A stretch of DNA of 64,000 bases, taken from positions 4,559,001-4,623,000 of the forward strand of contig NZ_CP149798.1 of NCBI RefSeq assembly GCF_037940415.1. Reading direction: 5' to 3'. The stretch's first letter is position 1, and every line of letters starts with the position of its first letter. Shown here one piece after another: positions 50,325 to 58,819 of the stretch. Below the pieces are notes generated by a model that searched no databases, was not told where the DNA came from, and was given only the letters and a program-made list of their open reading frames with translations. The DNA comes from Streptomyces sp. f51 (GTDB lineage Bacteria; Actinomycetota; Actinomycetes; Streptomycetales; Streptomycetaceae). The position numbers and the translations under genes were made by a program.

Positions 50325-52016
50325 ATCAACGCGTCCAGCAGCCCTCCGGCCGGCGCGGTCGACGGTCAGACGACCGCTGTCGAACTCGCCGGGATCACCA
50401 AGCGATTCCCTGGCGTCGTGGCCAACCACGACATCCACCTCAGCGTCCGCAAGGGCACCGTGCACGCCCTCGTCGGCGAGAACGGCGCCGGCAAGTCGAC
50501 GCTGATGAAGATTCTCTACGGCATGCAGAAGCCGGACGAGGGCACCATCGCCGTCGACGGCGAACAGGTCACCTTCTCGTCGCCCGGCGACGCCATCGCC
50601 CGCGGCATCGGCATGGTCCACCAGCACTTCATGCTGGCCGACAACCTCACCGTCCTGGAGAACGTCGTCCTCGGCAGCGAGAAGCTGTACGGGATCGGCG
50701 CCAAGGCCCGCCGCAAGATCGTGGAGCTCTCCGAGCGCTACGGTCTCGGAGCCCGCCCCGACGTCCTCGTCGAGGAACTCGGTGTCGCCGACCGGCAGCG
50801 CGTGGAGATCCTCAAGGTCCTCTACCGCGGTGCCCGCATCCTGATCCTCGACGAGCCCACCGCCGTCCTGGTGCCGCAGGAGGTCGACGCGCTCTTCGAC
50901 AACCTGCGCGAGCTCAAGGCCGAGGGCCTGTCGGTCATCTTCATCTCCCACAAGCTGGGCGAGGTCCTCTCCGTCGCCGACGACATCACCGTCATCCGGC
51001 GCGGCACGACGGTCGGCACCGCCGTCCCGTCCGAGACGACCCCGCGCCAGCTCGCCGAGCTGATGGTCGGCAGCGAACTGCCCACGCCGGAGACGTCCGA
51101 GTCGACGGTCACCGACCAGGCCGTGATCGAGGTCGACGACCTGGTCGTCTTCGCCAAGGGCTCGGTGTCGATGGGCAAGGGCTCCGCCGCCCTGCTCATG
51201 GACGAGGTGGAGCGCGGCGCCGTACGGCTCGTGCTCGACCACGTCTCCTTCACCATCCACGCCGGTGAGGTCATGGGCATCGCGGGCGTCGAGGGCAACG
51301 GCCAGACCGAGCTCATCGACGCGCTGATCGGCCTGAAGGCAGCCGACTCCGGCGTCATCCGGTTCGCGGGCGAGGACATCACCGCGCTGTCCACGCGCAA
51401 GCGCCGCGAGAACGGCATCGGCTACATCCCCGAGGACCGTCACCGCCACGGCCTTCTCCTGGAGGCCCCCCTCTGGGAGAACCGCATCCTCGGCCACGTC
51501 ACCGAGAAGCCCAACGCCAAGGGTGTCTGGATCGACATCAAGGGTGCCCAGCAGGACACCCGCCGCATCGTCGAGCAGTACGACGTGCGCACCCCCGGCA
51601 TCGACGTCACCGCGGCCTCCCTGTCCGGCGGCAACCAGCAGAAGCTGATCGTCGGCCGCGAGATGAGCCACAAGCCGAAGTTCCTGATCGCCGCCCACCC
51701 CACCCGCGGTGTGGACGTCGGTGCCCAGGCGCAGATCTGGGACCAGATCCGCGCGGCGCGCCGCGAGGGACTCGCCGTCCTGTTGATCTCGGCGGACCTG
51801 GACGAGCTGATCGGCCTGTCCGACACGCTCCGGGTGATCTACAACGGCAAGCTGGTCGCGGACGCGGACCCGGCCACCATCACCCCGGAGGAACTCGGCT
51901 CGGCCATGACCGGCGCCGCCTCCGGACACCTGGAGAACGAGGAGCTCGCCGAAGCGGCCGAGCTCGAAGAGCCCGCCGAGAACCCGGCGGACGCCCCGGA
52001 AGACGAGGCCCGCTGA
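50325..52016 (+). CDS. nucleoside ABC transporter ATP-binding protein, apparent AUC start
   Basis: This tandem ATPase (563 residues) has domain 1: ITKRFPGVVANHDIHLSV, Walker A LVGENGAGKSTLMKILYG, a divergent signature LGVADRQRVEILKVL, and Walker B ILILDEPTAVLVPQE. Domain 2 has a degenerate Walker A GVEGNGQTELIDALIG, canonical LSGGNQQKLIVGREM, and FLIAAHPTRGVDVGAQAQIW. The first beta strand (TAVELAGITKRF) lies upstream of the first ATG/GTG/TTG in frame (GTG 50418). The only stop upstream is at 50292, and the codon correctly spaced from GGAGAG (50313-50318) is ATC 50325. A single-base change or frameshift could explain it instead. Confidence 0.85.
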   Translation: MNASSSPPAGAVDGQTTAVELAGITKRFPGVVANHDIHLSVRKGTVHALVGENGAGKSTLMKILYGMQKPDEGTIAVDGEQVTFSSPGDAIARGIGMVHQHFMLADNLTVLENVVLGSEKLYGIGAKARRKIVELSERYGLGARPDVLVEELGVADRQRVEILKVLYRGARILILDEPTAVLVPQEVDALFDNLRELKAEGLSVIFISHKLGEVLSVADDITVIRRGTTVGTAVPSETTPRQLAELMVGSELPTPETSESTVTDQAVIEVDDLVVFAKGSVSMGKGSAALLMDEVERGAVRLVLDHVSFTIHAGEVMGIAGVEGNGQTELIDALIGLKAADSGVIRFAGEDITALSTRKRRENGIGYIPEDRHRHGLLLEAPLWENRILGHVTEKPNAKGVWIDIKGAQQDTRRIVEQYDVRTPGIDVTAASLSGGNQQKLIVGREMSHKPKFLIAAHPTRGVDVGAQAQIWDQIRAARREGLAVLLISADLDELIGLSDTLRVIYNGKLVADADPATITPEELGSAMTGAASGHLENEELAEAAELEEPAENPADAPEDEAR

Positions 52017-53140
52017 TGAAGAAGTTCGACAAGGAGCGCATCCTCCTCGGAGTGGCCGGACCGGTCATCGCGCTCGTCGTCGCCGTGGCGCTGACGTCGA
52101 TCGTGCTGCTCGCCTCGGGCAAGAGCCCGATCGAGCCGTACACGATCATGTTCCAGCAGGCGACGTACTCCGACATCCAGGTCCTGATCATCAACCAGGC
52201 CTCGCTGTACTACATCGCGGCGCTCGCGGTGGCCATCGGCTTCCGGATGAACCTGTTCAACATCGGTGTGGACGGCCAGTACCAGCTCGCCGCCATGATG
52301 GCCGCGATCGTCGGCGCGCACGTCGCGCTGCCGGCCGCGCTCCAGGTCCCGCTGCTGATGCTGACCGCGATCTGCACCGGCGCGTTCTGGGCCGGCATCG
52401 CCGGTGTCCTCAAGGTCACCCGAGGGGTCAGCGAGGTCGTCGCGACGATCATGCTGAACGCGATCGCGACCTCCGTCATCGCCTACCTGTGGCTGCCGGA
52501 CGTCTTCGGCGTCAAGCTCGGCAACAACAACACCACCGGCGAGATGCACAAGTCCGGCTGGATCCCCGGCTTCAACATGGGCGACGCGGGCGAGATCTAC
52601 GGCCTGGTCATCCTCGCCGTGCTCCTCGGCATCGGCTACTGGATCGTCCTCAACCGCACCCGCTTCGGCTTCGACCTGCGCGCCTCCGGCGCCTCCGAGT
52701 CCGCCGCCGCGGCCAGCGGCGTCGACCCCAAGCGCATGGTGCTCACCGCGATGCTGCTCTCCGGCGGCATCGCCGGTCTCGCGGGTCTGCCGATCCTGCT
52801 CGGCGACACCCACACGTACAGCCTGAACTTCCCGGTCGGCATCGGCTTCCTCGGCATCGGTATCGCACTCCTCGGCCGCAACAGCCCCGTCGGCATCGCG
52901 TTCGCGTCCCTGCTGTGGGCCTGGCTCGACAAGGCCTCGCCCGAGCTCGACTTCCACGGGTACGACAAGGAGATCGCGGTCATCATGCAGGGCCTCATCG
53001 TGATCGCCGTCGTCGTGTCCTACGAGTCCGTGCGCGAGTGGGGTCTGCGCCGCCAGCAGCGCCGCGTCGGCGCGGAACTCGCCGCGGGCAACGTCCTCGG
53101 CGGCACCGACAACACCCAGAAGGAGGTGGCTGGCCAGTGA
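52016..53140 (+). CDS. nucleoside ABC transporter permease 1
   Basis: This 374-residue BPD_transp_2-family permease has about nine helices, beginning ILLGVAGPVIALVVAVALTS. Landmarks are MNLFNIGVDGQYQLAAMMAA, GVSEVVATIMLNAIATSVIA, FDLRASGASESAAAASGVDP and LPILLGDTHTYSLNFPVGIG. The N-I-G-x-x-G-Q motif is typical of BMP-linked nucleoside permeases. Its ATG overlaps the TGA of the ATPase gene (TGATG), and its TGA overlaps the next GTG (GTGA). Confidence 0.93.
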   Translation: MKKFDKERILLGVAGPVIALVVAVALTSIVLLASGKSPIEPYTIMFQQATYSDIQVLIINQASLYYIAALAVAIGFRMNLFNIGVDGQYQLAAMMAAIVGAHVALPAALQVPLLMLTAICTGAFWAGIAGVLKVTRGVSEVVATIMLNAIATSVIAYLWLPDVFGVKLGNNNTTGEMHKSGWIPGFNMGDAGEIYGLVILAVLLGIGYWIVLNRTRFGFDLRASGASESAAAASGVDPKRMVLTAMLLSGGIAGLAGLPILLGDTHTYSLNFPVGIGFLGIGIALLGRNSPVGIAFASLLWAWLDKASPELDFHGYDKEIAVIMQGLIVIAVVVSYESVREWGLRRQQRRVGAELAAGNVLGGTDNTQKEVAGQ

Positions 53141-54402
53141 CCACCGCAACCGACGTCAACCAGCCCACGCTTCAGCCCGCGGCTCCCGGCAGCCGCCGGA
53201 TGTCGCTTCCCGTCCTCCTGCTGGTGATCGCGGGCGCCCTGGCGCTCACCTCGATCGTCCGGATCATCACCGGCGCCGACGGCATCACCAACGTCAGCCA
53301 GATGTCGACCGCCCTCGAACTGGCCGTCCCGATCGGCCTGGCCGGTCTCGGCGGTCTGTGGGCCGAGCGCTCCGGCGTCGTCAACATCGGCCTCGAAGGC
53401 ATGATGATCCTCGGCACCTGGTTCGGCGCCTGGGCCGGTTACCAGTGGGGCCCGTGGACCGGTGTCCTGATCGGCATCATCGGCGGCGCCCTCGGCGGCC
53501 TGCTGCACGCGATCATCACGGTCACCTTCAACGTCAACCACATCGTCTCCGGTGTGGCCATCAACATCCTCGCGCTCGGCGTCACCCGCTATCTGTCCCC
53601 GATGGCCTTCGTGGGCCACGAGGGCGGCTCGGCCAAGCAGTCCCCGCCGGTCGACTCGCTCGGCCAGTTCACCGTGCCAGGGCTCTCCGACTGGCTCACC
53701 ACCCTGAACTCCAAGGGCTGGTTCTTCATCTCGGACCTCGCGGGTCTGCTCGGCGGTCTGGTCACCGACGTCTCCTGGCTCACCCTGATCGCCATCGCGC
53801 TGATCCCCGGCACCTGGTGGGTTCTGTGGCGCACCTCGTTCGGTCTGCGCCTGCGCTCCTGCGGCGAGAACCCGATCGCGTCCGAGTCGCTCGGCGTGAA
53901 CGTCTACAAGTACAAGTACATCGCCGTGATCATCTCCGGCGGACTGGCCGGCCTCGGCGGAGTCTTCCTCTCCCTCGTCGCCAACCCCTTCTACCTGGAG
54001 GGCCAGACCGCCGGCCGCGGCTACATCGGTCTCGCGGCGATGATCTTCGGCAACTGGATGCCCGGCGGCCTCGCGCTCGGCGCCGGACTGTTCGGCTACA
54101 CCGACAGCCTCAACCTGCGCGGCGGCTCGGAGAACGTCCACGCCCTGCTGCTGCTCGGCGCCATCCTGCTCGCCATCGGCGCGATCTGGCTCGCGGTCAA
54201 GAAGAAGTACGTCTCGGCCGTCATCACCCTGGTCGTCGGCGTCCTCGCCTTCCTCTGGTACGCCACGACCAACGAGGTGCCCAGCCAGATCGTCTCCGCC
54301 ACGCCGTACGTCATCACCCTCCTCGTCCTCTCCCTGTCGGCGCAGCGCCTGCGCATGCCGAAGGCGGACGGCCTGCCGTACCGGAAGGGACAGGGCAAGT
54401 GA
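53137..54402 (+). CDS. nucleoside ABC transporter permease 2
   Basis: This 421-residue permease of the same family has SLPVLLLVIAGALALTSIVR, LGGLWAERSGVVNIGLEGMM, HIVSGVAINILALGVTRYL, LRLRSCGENPIASESLGVNV and AGRGYIGLAAMIFGNWMPGG. The E-R-S-G-V-V-N-I-G-x-E-G motif pairs with the corresponding motif of permease 1 to form the channel. GTG 53137 overlaps the preceding stop, and its own TGA overlaps the GTG of cytidine deaminase, so import and catabolism are translationally coupled. Confidence 0.93.
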   Translation: MTTATDVNQPTLQPAAPGSRRMSLPVLLLVIAGALALTSIVRIITGADGITNVSQMSTALELAVPIGLAGLGGLWAERSGVVNIGLEGMMILGTWFGAWAGYQWGPWTGVLIGIIGGALGGLLHAIITVTFNVNHIVSGVAINILALGVTRYLSPMAFVGHEGGSAKQSPPVDSLGQFTVPGLSDWLTTLNSKGWFFISDLAGLLGGLVTDVSWLTLIAIALIPGTWWVLWRTSFGLRLRSCGENPIASESLGVNVYKYKYIAVIISGGLAGLGGVFLSLVANPFYLEGQTAGRGYIGLAAMIFGNWMPGGLALGAGLFGYTDSLNLRGGSENVHALLLLGAILLAIGAIWLAVKKKYVSAVITLVVGVLAFLWYATTNEVPSQIVSATPYVITLLVLSLSAQRLRMPKADGLPYRKGQGK

Positions 54403-54812
54403 CAGCCGCCGGCGCGGAGTCCGCGGACGTCGACTGGGAGGAGCTGCGGGAGGTGGCCCGTACGGCGATGACCCGTGCGTACGCCCCCTACTCGGACTTC
54501 CCGGTCGGCGCCGCCGCCCGCGTCGACGACGGCCGGATCGTCTCCGGCTGCAACGTCGAGAACGCCTCCTACGGCCTCGGCCTGTGCGCCGAGTGCGGTC
54601 TGGTCTCCGAACTGCGGGCCACCGGAGGCGGCCGGCTGACGCACTTCACCTGCGTCGACGGGCAGGGCGAGATCCTCGTCCCGTGCGGACGCTGCCGGCA
54701 GCTGCTGTTCGAGTTCGGCGGGGAGGAACTGATCCTGGAGACACCGCTCGGGCTCGTGCCCCTCTCCGAGATGCTCCCGCAGGCCTTCGGGCCGGGCCAT
54801 CTCACCAAGTAA
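54399..54812 (+). CDS. cdd: cytidine deaminase
   Basis: This 137-residue homotetrameric-type deaminase converts (deoxy)cytidine to (deoxy)uridine. Zinc site and catalytic Glu are in ASYGLGLCAECGLVSELRAT (C-A-E) and VPCGRCRQLLFEFGG (P-C-x-x-C). The substrate-binding SDFPVGAAARVDDG and GCNVENASYG are present. Length is normal for the short class. GTG 54399 overlaps the permease stop (GTGA). Position after the transporter fits breakdown of imported nucleosides. Confidence 0.96.
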   Translation: MTAAGAESADVDWEELREVARTAMTRAYAPYSDFPVGAAARVDDGRIVSGCNVENASYGLGLCAECGLVSELRATGGGRLTHFTCVDGQGEILVPCGRCRQLLFEFGGEELILETPLGLVPLSEMLPQAFGPGHLTK

Positions 54813-54818
54813 TGCCCC

Positions 54819-54856
54819 GCGGCCCCTCCGACCGGCTGAAGCCGGGGAGGGGCCGC
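54819..54856 (+). terminator. intercistronic hairpin between cdd and deoA
   Basis: GCGGCCCCTCC (54819-54829) pairs with 54846-54856, and inside it CCGGC (54832-54836) pairs with GCCGG (54841-54845) around loop TGAA. It lies between the cdd stop and the deoA ribosome binding site. No T-run follows, so it may stabilise or process mRNA rather than terminate. Confidence 0.7.
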
Positions 54857-54877
54857 TCATCTTTCGGAAGGAACGCC

Positions 54878-56161
54878 ATGGCCATGGACGCCGTCTCCGT
54901 CATCCGCACCAAGCGGGACCGCGCCGAGCTCAGCGACGCGCAGATCGACTGGGTCATCGACGCGTACACCCGCGGCGAGGTCGCCGACTACCAGATGGCC
55001 GCCCTCAACATGGCGATCCTGCTCAACGGCATGAACCGCCGTGAGATCGCCCGCTGGACGGCCGCGATGATCGCCTCGGGCGAGCGCATGGAGTTCTCCT
55101 CCCTGTCCCGCCCGACCGCCGACAAGCACTCCACGGGCGGCGTCGGCGACAAGATCACCCTCCCGCTGGCCCCGCTCGTCGCCGCCTGCGGCGCGGCCGT
55201 GCCCCAGCTGTCCGGGCGCGGCCTCGGCCACACCGGCGGCACCCTGGACAAGCTGGAGTCGATCCCGGGCTGGCGCGCGCTGCTGTCCAACGAGGAGATG
55301 CTGCACGTCCTCGACACCACCGGCGCGGTCATCTGCGCGGCCGGCGACGGACTCGCCCCGGCCGACAAGAAGCTCTACGCGCTCCGTGACGTCACCGGCA
55401 CCGTCGAGGCCATCCCGCTCATCGCCTCCTCGATCATGTCCAAGAAGATCGCCGAGGGCACCGGCTCGCTGGTCCTGGACGTGAAGGTCGGCACCGGCGC
55501 CTTCATGAAGACCATCGAGGACGCCCGCGAGCTGGCCTCCACCATGGTCGGCCTCGGCACCGACCACGGTGTGAAGACGGTCGCGCTCCTCACCGACATG
55601 TCGACGCCGCTCGGCCTGACCGCGGGCAACGCCCTCGAGGTCCGCGAGTCCGTCGAGGTCCTCGCCGGCGGCGGCCCCGCCGACGTCGTCGAGCTCACCG
55701 TCGCCCTGGCCCGCGAGATGCTCGACGCGGCCGGAATCAAGGACGCCGACCCGGCGAAGGCGCTCGCCGACGGCTCCGCGATGGACGTGTGGCGCCGCAT
55801 GATCGCCGCGCAGGGCGGTGACCCGGACGCCACGCTCCCCGTCGCCCGCGAGCAGCACGTCGTGACGGCGTCGGCCTCCGGTGTGCTGACCCGCCTCGAC
55901 GCGTACGACGTCGGCATCGCCGCCTGGCGCCTGGGCGCCGGACGCGCCCGCAAGGAGGACCCGGTGCAGGCCGGCGCGGGTGTCGAGCTGCACGCCAAGC
56001 CTGGTGACACGGTCACCGCGGGCCAGCCCCTGATGACCCTCCACACGGACACCCCGGACCGCTTCGACTACGCGCTCCAGGCCGTCGAGGGCTCGTACGA
56101 CATCGCCGCGGCGGGTACGGACTTCAAGCCGAGCCCGATCGTGCTGGACCGCATCGCCTGA
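54878..56161 (+). CDS. deoA: thymidine (pyrimidine-nucleoside) phosphorylase
   Basis: This 427-residue enzyme splits thymidine or uridine with phosphate to give base and (deoxy)ribose-1-phosphate. The glycosyltransferase-family phosphorylase motifs are KHSTGGVGDKITLPLAPLVA, SGRGLGHTGGTLDKLESIPG, SSIMSKKIAEGTGSLVLDVK and VGTGAFMKTIEDARELASTM. The C-terminal domain ends ALQAVEGSYDIAAAG. GGAAGGAA precedes the ATG 54878. It completes the transport-deamination-phosphorolysis series and is followed by a strong terminator. Confidence 0.96.
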   Translation: MAMDAVSVIRTKRDRAELSDAQIDWVIDAYTRGEVADYQMAALNMAILLNGMNRREIARWTAAMIASGERMEFSSLSRPTADKHSTGGVGDKITLPLAPLVAACGAAVPQLSGRGLGHTGGTLDKLESIPGWRALLSNEEMLHVLDTTGAVICAAGDGLAPADKKLYALRDVTGTVEAIPLIASSIMSKKIAEGTGSLVLDVKVGTGAFMKTIEDARELASTMVGLGTDHGVKTVALLTDMSTPLGLTAGNALEVRESVEVLAGGGPADVVELTVALAREMLDAAGIKDADPAKALADGSAMDVWRRMIAAQGGDPDATLPVAREQHVVTASASGVLTRLDAYDVGIAAWRLGAGRARKEDPVQAGAGVELHAKPGDTVTAGQPLMTLHTDTPDRFDYALQAVEGSYDIAAAGTDFKPSPIVLDRIA

Positions 56162-56182
56162 CCTGCGGTCTCATCCTTCCGA

Positions 56183-56218
56183 CGAACGGGACCGGTCGAC
56201 CTCCGCCGGTCCCGTTCG
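56183..56218. terminator. bidirectional terminator hairpin
   Basis: A perfect 13-bp inverted repeat CGAACGGGACCGG (56183-56195 and 56206-56218) with a 10-base loop, between deoA and the convergent AEC gene. Confidence 0.88.
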
Positions 56219-56223
56219 GCAAG

Positions 56224-57144
56224 TCAGCCGAGGAGCGCCGCCACCACGACGAGCACCGGCACCGAGGCCACCGTCGACAGCAGGATCGAGTCCCGGGCCA
56301 GGCGCTCGCCCACGCCGTAGCTGGAGGCGTAGGTGAAGAGGTTCTGGGCGGCCGGCAGGGCCGAGGTCACCACGACGTCGAGCAGCTGGGCTCCGTGCAG
56401 GCCGAAGACGCCCGAGGCCATCGCCCAGGCCGCCGCCGGCTGGCCCACCGACTTCAGCGCCACCGACAGGAGCACCGGGAACCGGTCGGGACCCCGGCCC
56501 GGCATCGTGCTGCCGCACAGCGAGATGCCGAAGGCGAGCAGGACCGCGGGCACCGACATGTTGCCGATCAGCGTGAGCGGGTCGAGGACCGGGCCGGGGA
56601 TGCTCAGGCCGCTCGCCGAGACGGTGACCCCGGCGAGCGAGCCGACCGCGATCGGATTGCGCAGGGGAGTGAGCAGCCGACGCCACAGCGAGCCCTCGGC
56701 ACCCTCGCCCGACAGGTCGAGGACCGTCAGCGCGACGGGCGTCACGCCGATCAGCTGGAACAGCAGCACGGGCGCCACCAGCGAGGCGTCGCCCAGGACG
56801 TACACGGCGATCGGGATGCCCAGGTTGCCGGAGTTCACATAGCTGGAGCACAGCGCGCCGATCGTCGTCCGGCCCACGCCCCAGCCCCGGACGGCACCCA
56901 CCGCGACGAAGACGCCCGCCACCGCGGCCGTGCTCATCGCCGTGACCAGGAGCCGGGCGGAGAAGATCACCGACAGGTCGGCCCGCGCGAGCATGGTGAA
57001 CAGCAGGGCCGGGGAGGCCACGTGGAACGCGAGTCTGGTCAGCACCTCGCGGCCGTGCTCCCCGAGATGACCGCCCCTGCCGAGCGCGTACCCGACGCCG
57101 ATGACGACGGCGATGACCGCGAAGCCGCTCAGCACCCCCTGCAC
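56224..57144 (-). CDS. AEC (auxin efflux carrier) family transporter
   Basis: This 306-residue membrane protein has about ten helices in two inverted halves. Landmarks are VIGVGYALGRGGHLGEHGR, LTRLAFHVASPALLFTMLAR, SSYVNSGNLGIPIAVYVLGD, GNMSVPAVLLAFGISLCGST and SALPAAQNLFTYASSYGVGE. The N-S-G-N-L-G-I-P motif marks the family, whose bacterial members move organic acids or amino acids. The start GTG 57144 is the beginning of the first helix. No regulator is adjacent. Confidence 0.9.
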   Translation of the reverse strand: MQGVLSGFAVIAVVIGVGYALGRGGHLGEHGREVLTRLAFHVASPALLFTMLARADLSVIFSARLLVTAMSTAAVAGVFVAVGAVRGWGVGRTTIGALCSSYVNSGNLGIPIAVYVLGDASLVAPVLLFQLIGVTPVALTVLDLSGEGAEGSLWRRLLTPLRNPIAVGSLAGVTVSASGLSIPGPVLDPLTLIGNMSVPAVLLAFGISLCGSTMPGRGPDRFPVLLSVALKSVGQPAAAWAMASGVFGLHGAQLLDVVVTSALPAAQNLFTYASSYGVGERLARDSILLSTVASVPVLVVVAALLG

Positions 57145-57266
57145 GGAGCCCCCTCGGCGCGGAGAGGGCCGTCGGGTATCGCGGGCGGAACCGGTTCATG
57201 GGGCATGCATCCAACCCAACGGGGAGGAGCGGGCACGGGTCAATGTGATCTTCCGGACCGTCCGCG

Positions 57267-57722
57267 ATGAGTTCGGAGCCGCCGGCCGGTCTACTGACCG
57301 TGGACTCCGCGAAACCGGCCGTGCTCGTGCTGCCGGGACTCCTCGCCCCGGGCGAGGTGCCCCGGCTCTGCGAGGCCGTCCGGGCGCTCCTCGGCACGAC
57401 CGGCGCCGGGGTGGTGATCTGCGACGTCGAGGGCCTCGGGCCGCCCGGACTCACCGCCGTCGACGCGCTGGCGCGCATGGAACTGGCGGCCCGCCGTGCG
57501 GGCGGCCGGATACGCCTGCACGGCCCGGACCCCGCGCTGAGCGCCCTACTCGACCTCGTCGGCCTGCGCTTCGAGACCTGCGCCGGTTCCGGGCGCGCCG
57601 ACTGCCCCCTCGCCGACGGACCCGGACTCCCCGGATCCGTCGAGACGCAGGGGGAGCCCGAAGAGCGGGAACCAGCGGGCCGTGTCCAGGAAGCAGTGGA
57701 ACCCGGCGATACGGCCCTTTGA
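57267..57722 (+). CDS. STAS-domain protein (anti-sigma-factor-antagonist-like)
   Basis: This 151-residue protein has a STAS fold at residues about 10-105: GLLTVDSAKPAVLVLPGLLA, VVICDVEGLGPPGLTAVDAL and ARRAGGRIRLHGPDPALSAL. In canonical antagonists the residue after the D-x-x-G segment is a phosphorylated Ser; here the segment reads VEGLGPPGLT, with no clear serine. The roughly 45-residue Pro/Glu-rich tail overlaps the 3' end of the convergent sigma gene by 177 bp. The start ATG 57267 is preceded by a weak site. A link to sigma regulation is suggested by the neighbour only. Confidence 0.7.
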   Translation: MSSEPPAGLLTVDSAKPAVLVLPGLLAPGEVPRLCEAVRALLGTTGAGVVICDVEGLGPPGLTAVDALARMELAARRAGGRIRLHGPDPALSALLDLVGLRFETCAGSGRADCPLADGPGLPGSVETQGEPEEREPAGRVQEAVEPGDTAL

Positions 57723-58622
57723 GATCTCCAGGGCCTGCACCGCCCAGGCCGTGTGACCGATCCCGTCCTCGTCCGGCTTGTACTGGGCGAAGCCCGGCAG
57801 GCCGTTGACCTCGACCGGGACCAGCCGCGAACCGGCGCAGGCCGCGCCCAGGGTCGTCATGAAGCCCGTGATGTCCTCGGGGCCGCGCAGCCACAGGTCG
57901 AACGGCGGCATCGTCATGACCGCGTCCTCGTGCAGGAGTGCCGTCAGGGCCGTCATGTCGTACCCCTCGAAGGCCGCCACATAGCGCTCCAGGAGCTTTT
58001 GCTGCTCCTCGTCGAGCGGGTCGGAGACGGCCGCGTCCGCGCCTTCCCCGGCCTTCTCCGCGAGCGTCGCCCGGGCTCTCTGGAGCGCGCTGTTGACCGA
58101 GGCGACCGTGGTTCCGAGGAGCTCGGCGACCTCGCTCGCCCGCCACGCCAGGACCTCGCGCAGGATCAGCACCGCGCGCTGCTTGGGCGGCAGCTGCTGG
58201 AGGGCCGCCATGAAGGCCAGACGCACCGACTCCTTGGCCACCGCCGCCTCCGCCGGGTCACCGGTCGACGGCAGCACGCGGGCGTCGGGCACCGGCTCCA
58301 GCCAGGTGTTGTCCGGGCGCGGGGTGAGCGCGGCCCGGGCGAGCGGGGAGGGGGCCGAGAGATCCATCGGACGAGCCCTTCGGTTGCCCGCGTTGAGCAT
58401 GTCGAGACAGACGTTCGTGGCGATCCGGTAGAGCCAGGACCGCATCGAGGAGCGGCCCTCGAACTTGTCGTAGCTGCGCCAGGCGCGGACCATGGTGTCC
58501 TGCACCGCGTCCTCGGCCTCGAAGGACGAGCCGAGCATGCGGTAGCAGTACCCGGTCAGCTCGACCCGGTGCCTCTCCAGCCGGACGTCCAGGTCCGTCG
58601 TCGTCGCCGTACCCTCGCTCAT
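57546..58622 (-). CDS. ECF sigma factor with C-terminal SnoaL-like domain (SigG/TIGR02960 type)
   Basis: This 358-residue protein has sigma region 2 at about 12-80 (ELTGYCYRMLGSSFEAEDAV, QDTMVRAWRSYDKFEGRSSM, RSWLYRIATNVCLDMLNAGN). Region 4 is at about 135-190 (LQQLPPKQRAVLILREVLAW, ASEVAELLGTTVASVNSALQ). A SnoaL/NTF2-like domain follows at about 210-330 (LLERYVAAFEGYDMTALTAL, then HEDAVMTMPPFDLWLRG). Sigma factors of this type have no separate anti-sigma gene, and the extra domain is thought to be regulatory. ATG 58622 was chosen over TTG 58628. The C-terminal roughly 35 residues are low-complexity and overlap the STAS gene. Confidence 0.9.
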   Translation of the reverse strand: MSEGTATTTDLDVRLERHRVELTGYCYRMLGSSFEAEDAVQDTMVRAWRSYDKFEGRSSMRSWLYRIATNVCLDMLNAGNRRARPMDLSAPSPLARAALTPRPDNTWLEPVPDARVLPSTGDPAEAAVAKESVRLAFMAALQQLPPKQRAVLILREVLAWRASEVAELLGTTVASVNSALQRARATLAEKAGEGADAAVSDPLDEEQQKLLERYVAAFEGYDMTALTALLHEDAVMTMPPFDLWLRGPEDITGFMTTLGAACAGSRLVPVEVNGLPGFAQYKPDEDGIGHTAWAVQALEISKGRIAGFHCFLDTARWFPLFGLPLRLDGSGESGSVGEGAVGAPGTGAGLEAQADEVE

Positions 58623-58819
58623 CGCCAACCCACCCCTGTGGCCGTCGCCGGTTCGCGCGGTCTCGCGCCGGCACTTCGGAAGCTACCGCAGCCCACTGAC
58701 AATGGCGTGCGGAGCGGACATGACGGCAGGTCACAGGGGGTGTTCGTGAGGGCCCCGAGAAGTGCTTGAGGAACCCCGAGGCCCCGGGGACCCCGCTCGG
58801 GGCCCTCCGGGGCGGGACC

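Noticed and set aside
50418..50420. GTG as the start of the nucleoside ABC ATPase
   Set aside because: It would cut off the conserved first strand and A-loop region, and it has no Shine-Dalgarno; ATC 50325 is better placed. Kept as an alternative.
50318..51268. GTG 50318 opening a different frame
   Set aside because: It is near the Shine-Dalgarno but encodes an Arg/His/Pro-rich shadow; only a frameshift could join it to the ATPase frame.
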